Position numbers and translations under genes: made by a program
Part shown: positions 21,090-31,361 of the stretch, one piece after another
How positions within the stretch are numbered: the first letter of the stretch is position 1
Layout of the letters: each line of letters starts with the position of its first letter
NCBI GenBank assembly: GCA_905221605.1
Contig: CAJNDS010002611.1
Span: 278,202-342,201 of the forward strand
Direction of reading: 5' to 3'
Source: Symbiodinium natans
Taxonomy: Eukaryota > Sar > Dinophyceae > Suessiales > Symbiodiniaceae
DNA: 64,000 bases
The notes under the pieces: generated by a model
Database searches by the model: none
What the model was told of the DNA's origin: nothing
What the model saw: the letters and a program-made list of their open reading frames with translations, nothing else

Positions 21090-22180
21090 CGCAGAGCGCG
21101 CGGTGTTTTCTTTCAAGGGCCGAAGAGCCCCAGGCCGATTTGCAAATGCCACTGCAAATGCCTGATGAGGCGGATTGTGCCTTGAAGGATCGCTCGGAAC
21201 CGCAAAGAACCTCGTCCTAGAGTGTACACGGAGATCCCCGGAAACTAAAGAGTTTTTGTCATGCCTGCTGGGACAAGAGGCTTGAGCTTTAGGATGCTTT
21301 AGGGTCCCCGGGTTAGGTGGGGCCCCAAGCTGAAGGTCGAAAAGTCAGGGTTGGGGCTGTCAGGCAAAACAAACAGGTCGGGACTTAGGGGCTGTGCATG
21401 GCTGTGCCATGTTATGCCCCCCCGCCAGCCCATCGTTCCTTCGAGGATCACTGTAAGTCACGAATTCAGCCTTAGAGGCCTATCCGCTTAAGAGAATTTC
21501 AGAAACCTGGTGTTTTTGTTTCATCTCAACAAGGGACAGCCGATTCTCAATAACATCGTGGCGCCGCTCTCGTGCGCTCACGCAGACTGAATGCGTGAAT
21601 CTACGCCGGTGCCTACTGTAGCCCTAAGACTTCCCTCCCACTCCCAATCCGGCAAGGTTCTCCTGTAACAAAAACCGCTGCCGGCAAGTTTACAGAACAC
21701 ATCGGTGAGATCTGATTGCGCCTCTCTAGCATTCTGTTACTTTTGGGCATGCCTAAGGGCACCTGCAGAGCCAGTGGAGCTTGCACCATCGGCCCCACCG
21801 AAACAGGCACATACTGTGGACTCTATTTCGGGCATATACTCGGCATATGTCGGAACCTACATAAGTTGCATTTTTGAGGAGAGACCGCGAACGTTCGTGC
21901 TGGCCAGCGAGGCCGGGACCTGAACAGCCCTCAGTGACCTCAGTGCAGGTTCAAAGTACTTCCCTCACTTCGGGTTATGGTGAGGATCGGCCCAGGAAAA
22001 GCTTCAATCTTGCTTCAAAGGTGATTGTGCTCAAAGGGCTCAAGCTCATGATGCGTACTTATGCAACACACTGTTTGATGTAGTCAACAGCAGACTGCAC
22101 ACCCGGCGTTGGCCGGCTGGTTTGATGGTGGACCTGGTCATTTGAATCTGAAGCTGCGTTGCTTGCGTGTTATGTGTTCT
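21090..22180. other. Unassigned stretch
   Basis: No exon or repeat that I can support on either strand. Confidence 0.3.
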
Positions 22181-22187
22181 TCGCTGG

Positions 22188-22552
22188 CAGAGGTCACCAC
22201 CCTGATGCCGTCCGAGAAGGCATGGTGGGATGTTCATGCAAAGCTCGGCGTGTTTGTGAACTTGCCCTTCTTTTTTAGTCTTCAGGGGGGGAGTTTGTTG
22301 GTACTGCGGCTAGGTCATGAAGACTCGAGAATAAGCACTGTGCGTGCCCAATTTAAGAGCCCAGTTCAAGTTTCCCACCTTCAAAATCCTGGGAACGAGT
22401 CTGTGCAATTAGTTGCAAAATGTTACGAACGTAGATCGCTGGTGAAACTGCTGAACTCTATAGTTGAAATCACAGTGTGGCCCACGGCCTTTGGAATTCC
22501 CGCATACATGTACCGCACTAATATTCAGCATGTTCTAAGTTATCAATTTTAA
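22188..22552 (+). CDS. Possible exons, unknown protein
   Basis: From GCTGGCAG (about 22,182-22,189) the frame reads EVTTLMPSEKAWWDVHAKLG then VFVNLPFFFSLQGG, and stays open to 22,552. The first 25 codons look genuinely coding. The later part (QFKSPVQVSHLQNPGNESVQ) could be intron read-through. No family recognised. Confidence 0.3.
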
Positions 22553-23299
22553 CTGAGAAGGCGAGAAGTTTGTCAACCGTAGCAGTTGCTTGCTTCTTTG
22601 ACTTGAGATGCTTCATAACGACAGGCAGAACTGCTGGTAACCGCAACAAATCAACGTAGTAGCAATCAGCAGCAACAGCAGACAGCAGCAGCAATGAAAC
22701 CGCTTGAACTTGTGCCACGACTGCGACAAACGTTGCATGTCCCTATCTGGCGAAAAACATCTTTTCTTTAAGCATACTTCATGCGGTAGCAACTGTTGCT
22801 TTTCGCAGAAATACGCACGCAATTGTGGCTTTGTTGGCAGAAATACACACGCGCGCACTCTATGCAAGCAGGGGGAGCACTGAAAGCTCGCAGCGCAAGC
22901 AGGGGGAACACGGAGAATCCAAATGCGCGTCGGCACACACAAGAAAAACTGCTCTCCCGGTTAGTTCTGTGTGTGCGTGTGTCATGTCTGTTGCAGGCAC
23001 CTCCCTGTGAACTTCCTCTGTGGTTGGCTCCCCAGCTTCAGTCAAGTCACGTGATGTCGAGCTCGGGATAACGAGGCTTGGCCTCCTTAAAGCGTGCATG
23101 CCCGCACATGCTCGCAAGCCATTTTACCCAAAGCCGCCGTTGTCCTGTGCAGCTGCCGGTCCACGACGTTGCTTGGCTGACTTGTGGGGTTTTAGTAATC
23201 TTAGTAGATGGCTTCACATTCGATTGTGCCATTTGAGGCTTGAGGACGCTGAACGGCGCATTTCTCTTTGACCTTACCACATCTTCCCCGGGATCAAAA

Positions 23300-23540
23300 T
23301 CCACGAAGCCTTCTCGGATGAGAAGGCGTACACATGGAGTCGTCCAGTATTCGGTGCTGTGCATCCAGATCATAGAAACCGTGGCTACATCGGTCAACGT
23401 GCAGGGACCAGATGTTTGCTCGACTGTACATTTTCCAAGCCATGCAGATGGCATGTGCACCGCGATATACAGCAAGACGCTCCTCCAGCAGCAGAGCGAA
23501 GTCTCCATGGCAGTCGGCATCTCCGAGGCCCACTGATCCC
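23300..23540 (+). CDS. Possible exons, unknown protein
   Basis: About 23,300-23,385 reads EAFSDEKAYTWSRPVFGAVH then PDHRNRGYIGQ. The next stretch in another frame reads GPDVCSTVHFPSHADGMCTA then IYSKTLLQQQSEVSMAVGIS, to a stop at 23,534-23,536. The VHPDHRNRGYIG string recalls the cofactor-binding motif of GNAT acetyltransferases, but too little flanking structure is visible to claim that family. Splice boundaries are undefined. Confidence 0.35.
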
Positions 23541-23676
23541 ACTGCATCGGTAGAGGTCACGGGGGCTAGTATAAGCCGCCAAAGTGGAACACTGACTAGT
23601 GACTAGTGTCCATATGTGTCCATGTGTGCTGGTTTGTGCCTGTATAGACCCCGATGGAAAAGAGATGAAAAGAGTT

Positions 23677-24076
23677 TAATGTGGTATCCTGATTAGTGTG
23701 AGGGCCCCCCCCCCCCCCAAACTAAATCCACCCCCGTAATAGTGTCAAAAAAAGGGACCCCCCCAAACTAATTTTCGGCCCCGGGCCCCCCCCCACCGGC
23801 TCCTCTTCATTTCCTCTTCGCTCCTCTTCCCTCTCCTCTTCCTCTCCTCTTCCTTTCCCTCTCCTCTTACATAATTAAGCTCAGGTAAGCTCAGAGGCTG
23901 CTCTGCTTTTGCTCTTTTCTTTCATCATCTTGTTCTCTTTTTTTCTCTCTTCCGAAACCCATGCCCGAAAAACTTTACTTTATTGTGGGGGGGGCAATCG
24001 ATTTTTTGTCTCCTGAATAGTTTTTGGAAAACTTTTCATTATTGAGGGGGTCCAGACTAATCAGGATACGACATTA
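23677..24076. mobile_element. 400-bp MITE with terminal inverted repeats
   Basis: The left end TAATGTGGTATCCTGATTAG (from 23,677) is the reverse complement of the right end (to 24,076) apart from one G/C difference, and the match continues weakly into C-rich sequence. GTT lies directly outside both ends (23,674-23,676 and 24,077-24,079), a good 3-bp target-site duplication. The inside has C/G homopolymers, a TCCTCTTCC-type pyrimidine block and no gene. The element is non-autonomous; a 3-bp duplication suits CACTA or Harbinger-type transposases, neither of which is identified here. Confidence 0.85.
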
Positions 24077-24391
24077 GTTGACGGACAATGTGACTGGGGA
24101 GGTTGTTCATGTTGATCAGCTCAAGTTACCAATCGCAATGCGACGAGTAACTCTGAAAAAGCTGATCAAAAGTCTAACGCCAGACAGGAGTTTCTTCTCA
24201 TAATTTCTCCTCTACATTATCTTCGCTTCTTCTCCTCTTAGGACACGTGATCTTCATTGTATGGAGTGCTGTGGAACAAGAAGGGAGACAGGCAGAGAGA
24301 GAGGGAGAGTATACCTCTGTAACCAACTGAATCTCCCGAAAACAGGGGCGGGCGAACTCGCCCGGGACTTGACCCCTGCCCCAGCAAAGAA

Positions 24392-24445
24392 AGAAAGAGC
24401 GAAAGAAAGAAAGAAAGAAAGAGAGAAAGAAAGAGAGCGAGAGAG
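24392..24445. repeat. (GAAA)n purine microsatellite
   Basis: A run of GAAA/GAGA units on the + strand. A pyrimidine counterpart (CTCTCTCT) lies at 24,668-24,702. Open frames over it (Leu/Phe/Ser repeats on the - strand) are not genes. Confidence 0.9.
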
Positions 24446-24866
24446 GCAGAGAGAGCCAGAGGCTTCGCCACCTGGAGGGGTGGGGGGAAACAATACAAAG
24501 CTTTTGTTAAATTGAAAGAAAATTAAAACAAATGATGGTAGGGTTCCTGTTCGCTGTATAGAAGAAGAAGGGAGGGGCAGGGCTGTCGAGGGGAACTTCG
24601 CCCGAGTAGACCGTCCCAATGCAGGACCCATGTTGAGTTTTTCTTCCCAGCTCTCTTTTTTGTTTTGACTCTCTCACGCTCTCTCTCTCCCTCTCTCTCC
24701 GTTTCTTCATCTTGTCGATTCCGTGCGCAGAAACGTGTTTGTCCTCCTTTTTTCTTTTCTGGAAGGGCCGGAACAGAAGCCACAAGAGTCGGAACAGAAT
24801 AGTATTTCCGAGTCTCTCTGTTTCTCTTCTTGCTCTTCAAAGCTTTCGAAGAACAAGTTTGCAGAA

Positions 24867-25070
24867 ATGGGAGACCCGGAATTGCTCGCGAGGCTTCAAG
24901 GCCAGGATTTATATAAGAAGGCCGACTTGGTTGAAGCAGAAAATCTTCCCCCGAGCAAAAGCGAGCTCTTGCCGATGGTCCAAAATTACAAGACACGAGG
25001 ATGCGGGGCACCCCGCCAAGCCGAGAATGCTGGACTAGGCCTGAAGATAAAGCGCGGTGACATACTGTGA
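24867..25070 (+). CDS. Probable 5' exon of an unknown gene
   Basis: A long pyrimidine tract (TCTCTCTGTTTCTCTTCTTG, about 24,812-24,831) and TTTGCAG lead into AAATGG at 24,865-24,870, a context that would suit the spliced-leader acceptor used on dinoflagellate mRNAs. The ATG opens MGDPELLARLQGQDLYKKAD then LVEAENLPPSKSELLPMVQN, staying open to 25,070, probably past a splice donor. Composition is protein-like with many Leu, Lys and Glu. No family recognised. Confidence 0.4.
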   Translation: MGDPELLARLQGQDLYKKADLVEAENLPPSKSELLPMVQNYKTRGCGAPRQAENAGLGLKIKRGDIL

Positions 25071-25234
25071 AAAGTCTGTAACACCAAAGGAGGTGTCACA
25101 AGGCAGCGGTATGATGCCTGAACAACTCTGCTTTCGCACCGTTTGCTTGGTGCAAGTGTGGTTTAGCCGTGGACACAAGCACCAAGTAGGACACCGACCC
25201 CACTTTCATAGCAGCAGCCCGGGAAGATACGTGT

Positions 25235-25500
25235 GCTTCATGGAAATGTTTGAGATTGGTCAGGAGCCACCGATGCCCAAGGAGACCCTTTACGATGTCC
25301 ACGAGGAGTTGTCCTTACTCTTCACACTGGCAAAGAGACAAGCATTCGCCAACAACACCTCAATCGCTGCTTGCCTCGAAACCTGGCCCATCCTGGCCCC
25401 TTGCTTTTCGGGTTTTAGCCGAGTTTTGGCCTGCATTGAAGCCTGCAGATGTTCTCGAGCAGTCATGTTGAATCCGCATTCCGTCTGCAGGCGCGGTAAG
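25235..25500 (+). CDS. Possible exon, unknown protein
   Basis: The frame reads FMEMFEIGQEPPMPKETLYD then VHEELSLLFTLAKRQAFANN and SIAACLETWPIL. It has the composition of a helical protein. It may continue the gene beginning at 24,867. Boundaries unresolved. Confidence 0.3.
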
Positions 25501-25759
25501 TTCCTTTCAGAGGGTGGTGAGATGTGCATTTGCACACGGAGGACGGATTCGAGATTGCAAAGGTGCTCAGATGGCCAAACTCCTCCATCATAGTCTTCGG
25601 AACGCGGAGACAGAAGACAAAACCTTCCAAAACTTCTTCAGCAACCTTCACCGCCTGACTTAGTTTTTTCCTCAACCCTCGTTTGGCACAGCAAGCAAAC
25701 ATCGGATACTTGTTGGGGCTGGCTCGGTTTGGTGGCATGCGCTCAGGCGAGCATGACTG

Positions 25760-26511
25760 CGCTTATCCTTCTTGCATGCTTGTCAACGATTGCAATCTTG
25801 GTGGGGCTGCAGCACCTCTTCCGAAAAGGCCGGGCAAACGGATGGGTTGCCGTTAGCAACTGCACATGCCCGTTATTCTGCTAAAACTAGCTGCAGGGAG
25901 CGAACCGGAAGAGCGCCGGATGCTTGCACCAGCCATTCCGAGCGCGGCTTCTGTGATGACGCTGGATGCTTGGCTGCACCAAGGCATACTTGGGCATACT
26001 CTGCTGGAGCGCAGTGCCAGCATGCCACGGTCTGCCGTTCAAGTCCGGCGATGCTGAAGAGAACTGCTGTGCAAAGAGCCCGAACGCAGCCACGGACCAC
26101 GGCAAGGAATGCATATTAGATGTTGAACAGGTAGTGAGTTTTCTTCGAGGAAGGTCCTGGGTTTGCAATAGCTTCAGCTTGTCCGGCTCTGCAACAGCGT
26201 ATCGCATCTGAGGAAGACGCGTACTTTACTCCCGACCTGGTGGTCCCAGATGGATGCGAGTGCATCCTTCTCATACGATCGAAGCCACAACAAGGTCAGA
26301 TCTCGGACGTCATCGATTCTGCTGGGGGGGTTGTGCTCCGGATAGCAGACACTGACATGGTCTCTATGGGCCGCCGCAAGCTGCTCAGTCCACAGGGCGC
26401 CCTGTTGGGACAATGTGGTAGAGCGAGGTCATCACTGCCTCACAGTGCCACGACTACTTTCGAGACCTTCTGCTGCTTTTGGCACTTAAATTTCTGGGTA
26501 TTGTCCTTTTA
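25760..26511 (+). CDS. Probable multi-exon gene: N-terminal membrane helix plus beta-rich domain
   Basis: Three coding pieces follow in order. 25,760-about 25,850 reads MTALILLACLSTIAILVGLQ then HLFRKGRANGW, a membrane helix with a basic flank. 26,045-26,131 reads SGDAEENCCAKSPNAATDHG then KECILDVEQ, ending at a GT donor (GTAGTGAG). About 26,193-26,430 reads IASEEDAYFTPDLVVPDGCE then CILLIRSKPQQGQISDVIDS and AGGVVLRIADTD. The last block resembles a membrane-anchored family I have seen in dinoflagellate gene sets, with a strand-rich domain (CILLIRSKP, GGVVLRI) that could be Tubby/LURP-like; that is a weak inference. Intron phases between the pieces were not all solved. Confidence 0.5.
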
Positions 26512-26514
26512 GGC

Positions 26515-26808
26515 ACTCTGTGGCTTTGCTGGCGCAACCAGTGAGTTTGAACCATTGCCGCGCTGAGGATTCAGAACTCCCACCTTCAAGTTTTTGCGCG
26601 CCTCACTCATGAACCACGGCAGGGAGTCCACGACAAGTGCATCATTGAAACAAAGCTTGATCAAAAGCTTCTGCTGTTTGGGTCCATCCAGCATCAGACC
26701 CTGCAGTTTGGCAGCACGGTGCCCAATCGGTAGCACAAGATAGCGTAAGACAACACACCAATAGGAGTGAGTCAGCACAAGAGGCTTACAATTCAAGTTG
26801 AAGGACAT
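26515..26808 (-). other. Ambiguous - strand open frame
   Basis: The - strand reads LPIGHRAAKLQGLMLDGPKQ and ALVVDSLPWFMSEARKNLKV with good protein composition, but it lies between + strand exons and has no splice context I trust. It could be an unrelated - strand exon or an antisense shadow. Confidence 0.2.
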
Positions 26809-26989
26809 TGAGCGAGGGTGTCCGAGAATTGTTCTAACAGCTGTTGCAAGCTGCAGTTGCTTGCGGTATCAATGCGAGGAATTTGGCAGACCTCGATGGA
26901 CGTCTGCTTGCCACTACCGAGCCTGTTACGCAGCAGGCACGAGCAACATGTCATTGCTGTGCCCTGGCTTTGGCGGCCCCAACACATGT

Positions 26990-28900
26990 CGACTCTGCAT
27001 GCCTTGTTGCCAACAGAAGTTTGGTTCCTCAGTTTGTCTCGTATTTCCTTCTGGCCGACTGCCCAGAATCGTAGATGCAGTGTGAGTTGTTGCATCTTGT
27101 TTTTTTCTTCTCTGCCTGACTCTATAGGATCTTCTTAGAGCCCGGCCCGCGAGCAAAACTTCGCACGCACTACTGCACGTCCTTTGGGTGAAATAACTGC
27201 CGTTTCAACTGGCTTTGAAGAAATGCGTAAATAATCAAGACTTCCACGCACTGCGCAAACTTGGAGCCCGCACTTTGACGACGGAAAAGGTGACGTACTT
27301 TCGTCACCCGGAAATCCCCGCCATTGGATTGGAGGCAACGGCGACCTAATTGCCTTCGCCAGCAGCACGCCACAATACTTCACCAGGACTCACCACTAGA
27401 CTGTTCATCTAGCGCAGCTGAATCGCTACCCTTGAGGAACTCTGAACTGTCCTCTTGCTTGTTGGAACGCAGCCAAAGTGTTTGCTTGTTGGAACACGCG
27501 CCGCTGCATAGCTTTGCTTGTCACAGTGTCAAACCCCTGTCCGATCCTGTCCTCAAACAATTGTGGGGCTGTACATGGGCTTGCGCTTTGATGGGGTTGT
27601 CGGGCCCATCGTTCCTGTGTCCCTGTGTCTGTAAAATCCTTTCTGGACTCATATGCCCTAGGCCCAAGATGTTCAGAACACTCCCCGGCCTATTTCTTTT
27701 GCCCGGCTATTGTCTCAACCGCGTCCACAGATCCACCCAACACTCGGCTCTAAAGAGCCGTGAAAACGCGCTTCAACGAAGATCATCCCGTCAAGAGATA
27801 CTGCGCAGCATGTTAGACATTCGAGGGAGACCAGTGCGACACTCGGTTCGAGGGTATTCAAAAACGAAGGCGATGGGATAAGTGCAGAAGCCCGCTCTGT
27901 AGCCGAGCTGACCCGTGAATACATGAGCAAAATCCATGGTGAACAGGGTACGCGCGCAGAATCCATATGCGCAGCCCACCGATTTGTTGAGCAGCACACC
28001 GCACACCTGTGGGCGAATGCTTGGCGAATATGCTTTCAGAAATTCTCAGAAACGTCCCTGTCAGGGACCTCGCAGCGAGGCGCCTGGCAGCTTGTTGCGT
28101 CTCAGGGTGGCCCCCTTGGCTGCCGCTCGTTCTGTTTCTGTGTCCTTTAAAGGTAAGGAGTATTTTTGCATATACGTATATATGTTTGAATTCATAAGTT
28201 GTTTATTTGTACTTGTTCATTTGTACTTTGAGTCGTTCTCGTGTGCTGTGGCAACCAAGGATGTGGGCTTGGTTCTTTGTGGCTTGTGGCTGGGCTTGGG
28301 AGTCGTCACAGGTAAGTTTCGCGAAGAATGGTTGAGAGTAGTAAAGCAGTAGTCACATGAATGAAAGTGGTGGTTATCCACGACTATCCAAGGATGTGCA
28401 TCCAGACTTTGCCAGCACCAAGATGGTAGTTTCGACTTGCGCTGCATGCTCGTCAGACATATCCTGAAAGCCGGAAAAAAGATCCGAAGCTTTTTGAGAG
28501 TTCTTCTTTGCGGCTGTGTAGGCACATCGGCACTCTGTGCGAAGCGCGGCCTCTAATTACGCTTGCCAAGGTGTGTGATGCCAAACCCGCGAGACGTAGC
28601 CGTCCTGGCATGTCATTGGTGGCTTCTTCGCCACTTTCATGTCGTGTCAAGCAAACACCCGACATGAGCTGTGCTGCAAGATTCGCTTACATTTTTGGTT
28701 CCTCAGAAGCAAGATTCGTACCCCATGGCTACACAGGTACAGCTTGAATCATGTAGAAATGCAAGCAGATGCCACATTGTCACTTGGCGTGTCATCTTGC
28801 AGGAAGTTGTGTTGGAAATCGCGTCGGCCTCAGACCTCAGAAGCCCCGAGCTGTGCTGCGGGGAGCCATTCAAGTAAAAGGCGACAGTAGCTACCCGGCT
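26990..28900. other. Mostly unassigned stretch
   Basis: A + strand piece at about 28,016-28,110 (LANMLSEILRNVPVRDLAAR, RLAACC) has the look of an F-box helix, but nothing around it confirms this. Otherwise I see no supportable exon. Confidence 0.25.
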
Positions 28901-29049
28901 ACCCCAACGTCTGCTTCCAACCCGGAGTAGCGTTTATTGTGGCCGGGAATCCTTGTTTAAGCTCACGCCGTTGTTGGCGGCCCTGGGTAAAACGTTAGTT
29001 TTGGCACTTCTTGGTGACTTGTTCCGGTTGTCTTGTTGGGGTGGGGAGG

Positions 29050-29078
29050 GTTGGGGGGGGGGGCGGGGGGGGGGGTGG
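29050..29078. repeat. Poly-G run
   Basis: A G homopolymer broken by single C and T. A similar run lies at 29,688-29,709. Such runs recur at 23,708 (C), 34,223 (C) and 48,350 (G). Confidence 0.9.
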
Positions 29079-29316
29079 GAATAAGAACGTCATTCATATT
29101 GCGTCCATGCACAAAACACTGGTATTTACAGCGTTTTCGCCTCTTTGTACAACATACTGCACAAGGATGTGGAACAAGAAAACCTGTCACAAGCGTCCAT
29201 GCCTTTCGCGACCAAAACCGTGCTTTCCGTGCTTATCGTCTCTGCGCAACCCCAAAGCCCTAAACTGGAACCACTGCAAGCCCGTTGCACCTTGAACCCT
29301 CCAGCCCCCCAAAAAA

Positions 29317-29490
29317 CATGCGAAATGCTGAAAACACTGGCGGGCGTGGCACTTTTCAAGATAAGACCACATTGCAGTTACCTCGTTCCACCCTGAACAT
29401 TGACAAAACCCAAAAACGCGCAAAAGTCGCAAAAACGCATCCCCACAGTAAGCATTGCGAAATGCTGAAAACACCGGCAGGCGTGGTGCT
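29317..29490. repeat. Direct repeat pair, about 36 bp
   Basis: GCGAAATGCTGAAAACACTG at 29,317 recurs at 29,455 with one change, and the match continues through GGCGTGGCACTTT / GGCGTGGTGCTTT. The spacing is 138 bp. Between them are CAAAAACGC motifs. The origin is unknown; they may be the ends of a small decayed insertion. Confidence 0.75.
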
Positions 29491-29935
29491 TTAGAGCAAC
29501 ACACCACCTTATAATCACTCCAAGTCCTGGAAAATAACTTCCGCCGACAAAACCCCTTTTTTTCTCGAACACTGCGCCGCGTGGGTTAAAACCACATTTC
29601 CACGCGCAAACGGTCCAGGGCCGCTAACAGCGGCGTGACCTTGTTGAACTGGTTTAGTTGACTCCAAACACATCCATCCACGGTCGTGGGGGGGGGGGGG
29701 GGGGGTGGGGGCCTCAACCTTAAGCTTATTTGAGCCGCAGAATGGCATGTGGTTTACCTTTCGCAGACTTTGTTTGGGCCCTCGCTTCCGATTTAGATAG
29801 TCGCTGGCTTTCGCAGATGCTGGGTCGACGTCGCTTCGCGGATTCGCAGGGCTCTTGGACTAAGTCAAGGTCCTTGATGCCTGAAGCTTCTAGGCCTGCC
29901 TTCCTGGGTCAAAGCCGAGGCCCTTAAAGTGTTTA

Positions 29936-29970
29936 CCCTGAGTCTCCAGAATACGTGAATTCAGGTTTCG
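29936..29970 (+). repeat. Left terminal inverted repeat
   Basis: 35 bp starting CCCTGAGTCTCCAGAATACG. It matches the right end in reverse complement with differences only at positions 28 and 33 of the repeat. Confidence 0.9.
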
Positions 29971-30047
29971 GTTGGATTTACGTAAATGGAGTTTTTTAGT
30001 TACGAAAAACCTAAATTTCCGACTAAACGTAAATTTTCTCCGAACAC

Positions 30048-30113
30048 CAAAACTTCATAAAAAACGCGTCAAAACTTCATAAAAAACGCGTCAAAACTTC
30101 ATACAAAATGCTT
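30048..30113 (+). repeat. 22-bp tandem repeat x3 near the left end
   Basis: The unit CAAAACTTCATAAAAAACGC GT occurs at 30,048, 30,070 and, diverged, at 30,092. The ACTTCATAAAAAAC core recurs in the internal foldback near 36,030, tying the two regions together. Confidence 0.9.
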
Positions 30114-30406
30114 AATGAATTTTGTGCCAAAAAACTGAAATACTTTCGAAAACATGAAACTTCATGACAAAATGCTTACCTGCGAGGATTTTTTCCAACC
30201 TCAAACCACTTTTTCTCAGGGCTGTTCCAAACGAGAAAGAGCCGAACTTGCTTGCGATGAAAGTGTATCGTTTTACATGTGAGACTCTGTGGGTATTGTT
30301 TTCTGCGAGGCTTGTTGTGCATGTGAGAGGTTCAGTTTTTCTTGCGGTGTATATCGGCCCCAGCCTGCCATTGCTACAGCTTCACTTGTCTCGCCAGAGC
30401 CACACC

Positions 30407-30878
30407 ATGGAAAGCGGTCGGCGAGATCGCAGTCGTTCACCCAGGCAGATGAATCTTGGAGCTGACATGGAAAAAATTTTCGTGAGTCATAGATCTATGA
30501 ATACACAATAGAGCGGTTTACTTGTGTGCAGTCTAGACGTGTGTAACAGAAAGGAAGTGGGTGTGGTGCTGGAAAAAGTGGGAGGATCCGCTGACTGGCT
30601 TGGTCATCTGGCAACTTAGCTTGAAAAAGATAAAAAGAGATGTATAATATACATATATATATATGTTCTTTTTTACATGAGAGCTGGATGACAACAAAGG
30701 TACTGGGTTTGGTTCAAGCGGGTGCCCGACGAGCAGTGATGCACAGCTGTGCGGCTTTTTTGTGCATGTTTTGCCCACCACGGGCATCAAAATAAGAGAT
30801 CTGTCAGTCGCCCCTGTGCTCTATGTACAAAAGCACAGCCTTTATACTGGCAGCACTTGGCAAGCTTCGTCCGCCGTC
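30407..30878 (+). CDS. Possible small + strand gene at the left end of the element
   Basis: TCGCCAG|AGCCACACC precedes an ATG at 30,407. The exon reads MESGRRDRSRSPRQMNLGAD then MEKIF and meets a consensus donor GTGAGT at 30,482 in phase 0. A second candidate exon, 30,834-30,878 (HSLYTGSTWQASSAV), is bounded by AAAAG and another GTGAGT and also closes in phase 0. Later exons were not found. The start is Arg/Ser-rich. A TTTTACATGTGAGAC motif lies about 130 bp upstream, as in the element's other genes. Function unknown. Confidence 0.35.
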
Positions 30879-30900
30879 GTGAGTAAAAAGTGGGAACATG

Positions 30901-30960
30901 CCTAAACCCTAAGCCATAAACCCTAAACCCTATAAACCTAAACCCTAAACCCTAAACCCT
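30901..30960 (+). repeat. Telomere-like CCCTAAA block 1
   Basis: AAACCCTAAGCC, AAACCCTAAACCC and related degenerate 7-mers, C-rich strand on +, directly before the subterminal motifs. Confidence 0.9.
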
Positions 30961-30964
30961 ATAT

Positions 30965-31073
30965 TACTTGCGAGACAGAACTACTTGCGAGACAGAATTA
31001 CTTGCGAGACAGAAACTACGGACTCATTTGTTTGTGTGTTTACTTGTGATAACATTCGTTTACTTGCGAGACA
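30965..31073 (+). repeat. Left subterminal motif cluster (TACTTGYGAGACA)
   Basis: TACTTGCGAGACAGAA-type sequences start at 30,965, 30,982, 30,999 and 31,061, with a variant TACTTGTGATAACA at 31,041. The right end carries the same motif in reverse. Opposed subterminal motifs of this kind are transposase-binding sites in CACTA elements; here that role is inferred. Confidence 0.8.
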
Positions 31074-31361
31074 ACACTCAGGATATAACTACGGACTATA
31101 ATTTGCTTGTGAGTTTCCTGTGAGACAATATAATCGCTTTCCCCAGGTCCAAAACAAGGCATGATCACATCGAAGTACTTTTTTGTCTCTCTGACACTTT
31201 ATATGTAAATATGAGAGGCACAGAACTCGCAAAGTAAAACGTCTCTCATCAACCGGCTAGCTCTTTCTCCGTTTTGGGGCATGGGCCGGCTCTCTCTCAC
31301 ATAGAAACCTCACATGTAAACAACAGGAACAATTTTTTTTGGCCCTCGCACAGACAAAAGT

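Noticed and set aside
23047-23547. A - strand gene of 166 codons
   Set aside because: Antisense to better + strand exon candidates (SDEKAYTWSRPVFGAVHPDH), with no family or splice context of its own.
28016-28110. F-box domain
   Set aside because: ILRNVPVRDLAARRLAACC is suggestive, but the motif is too short and no neighbouring exon supports it.
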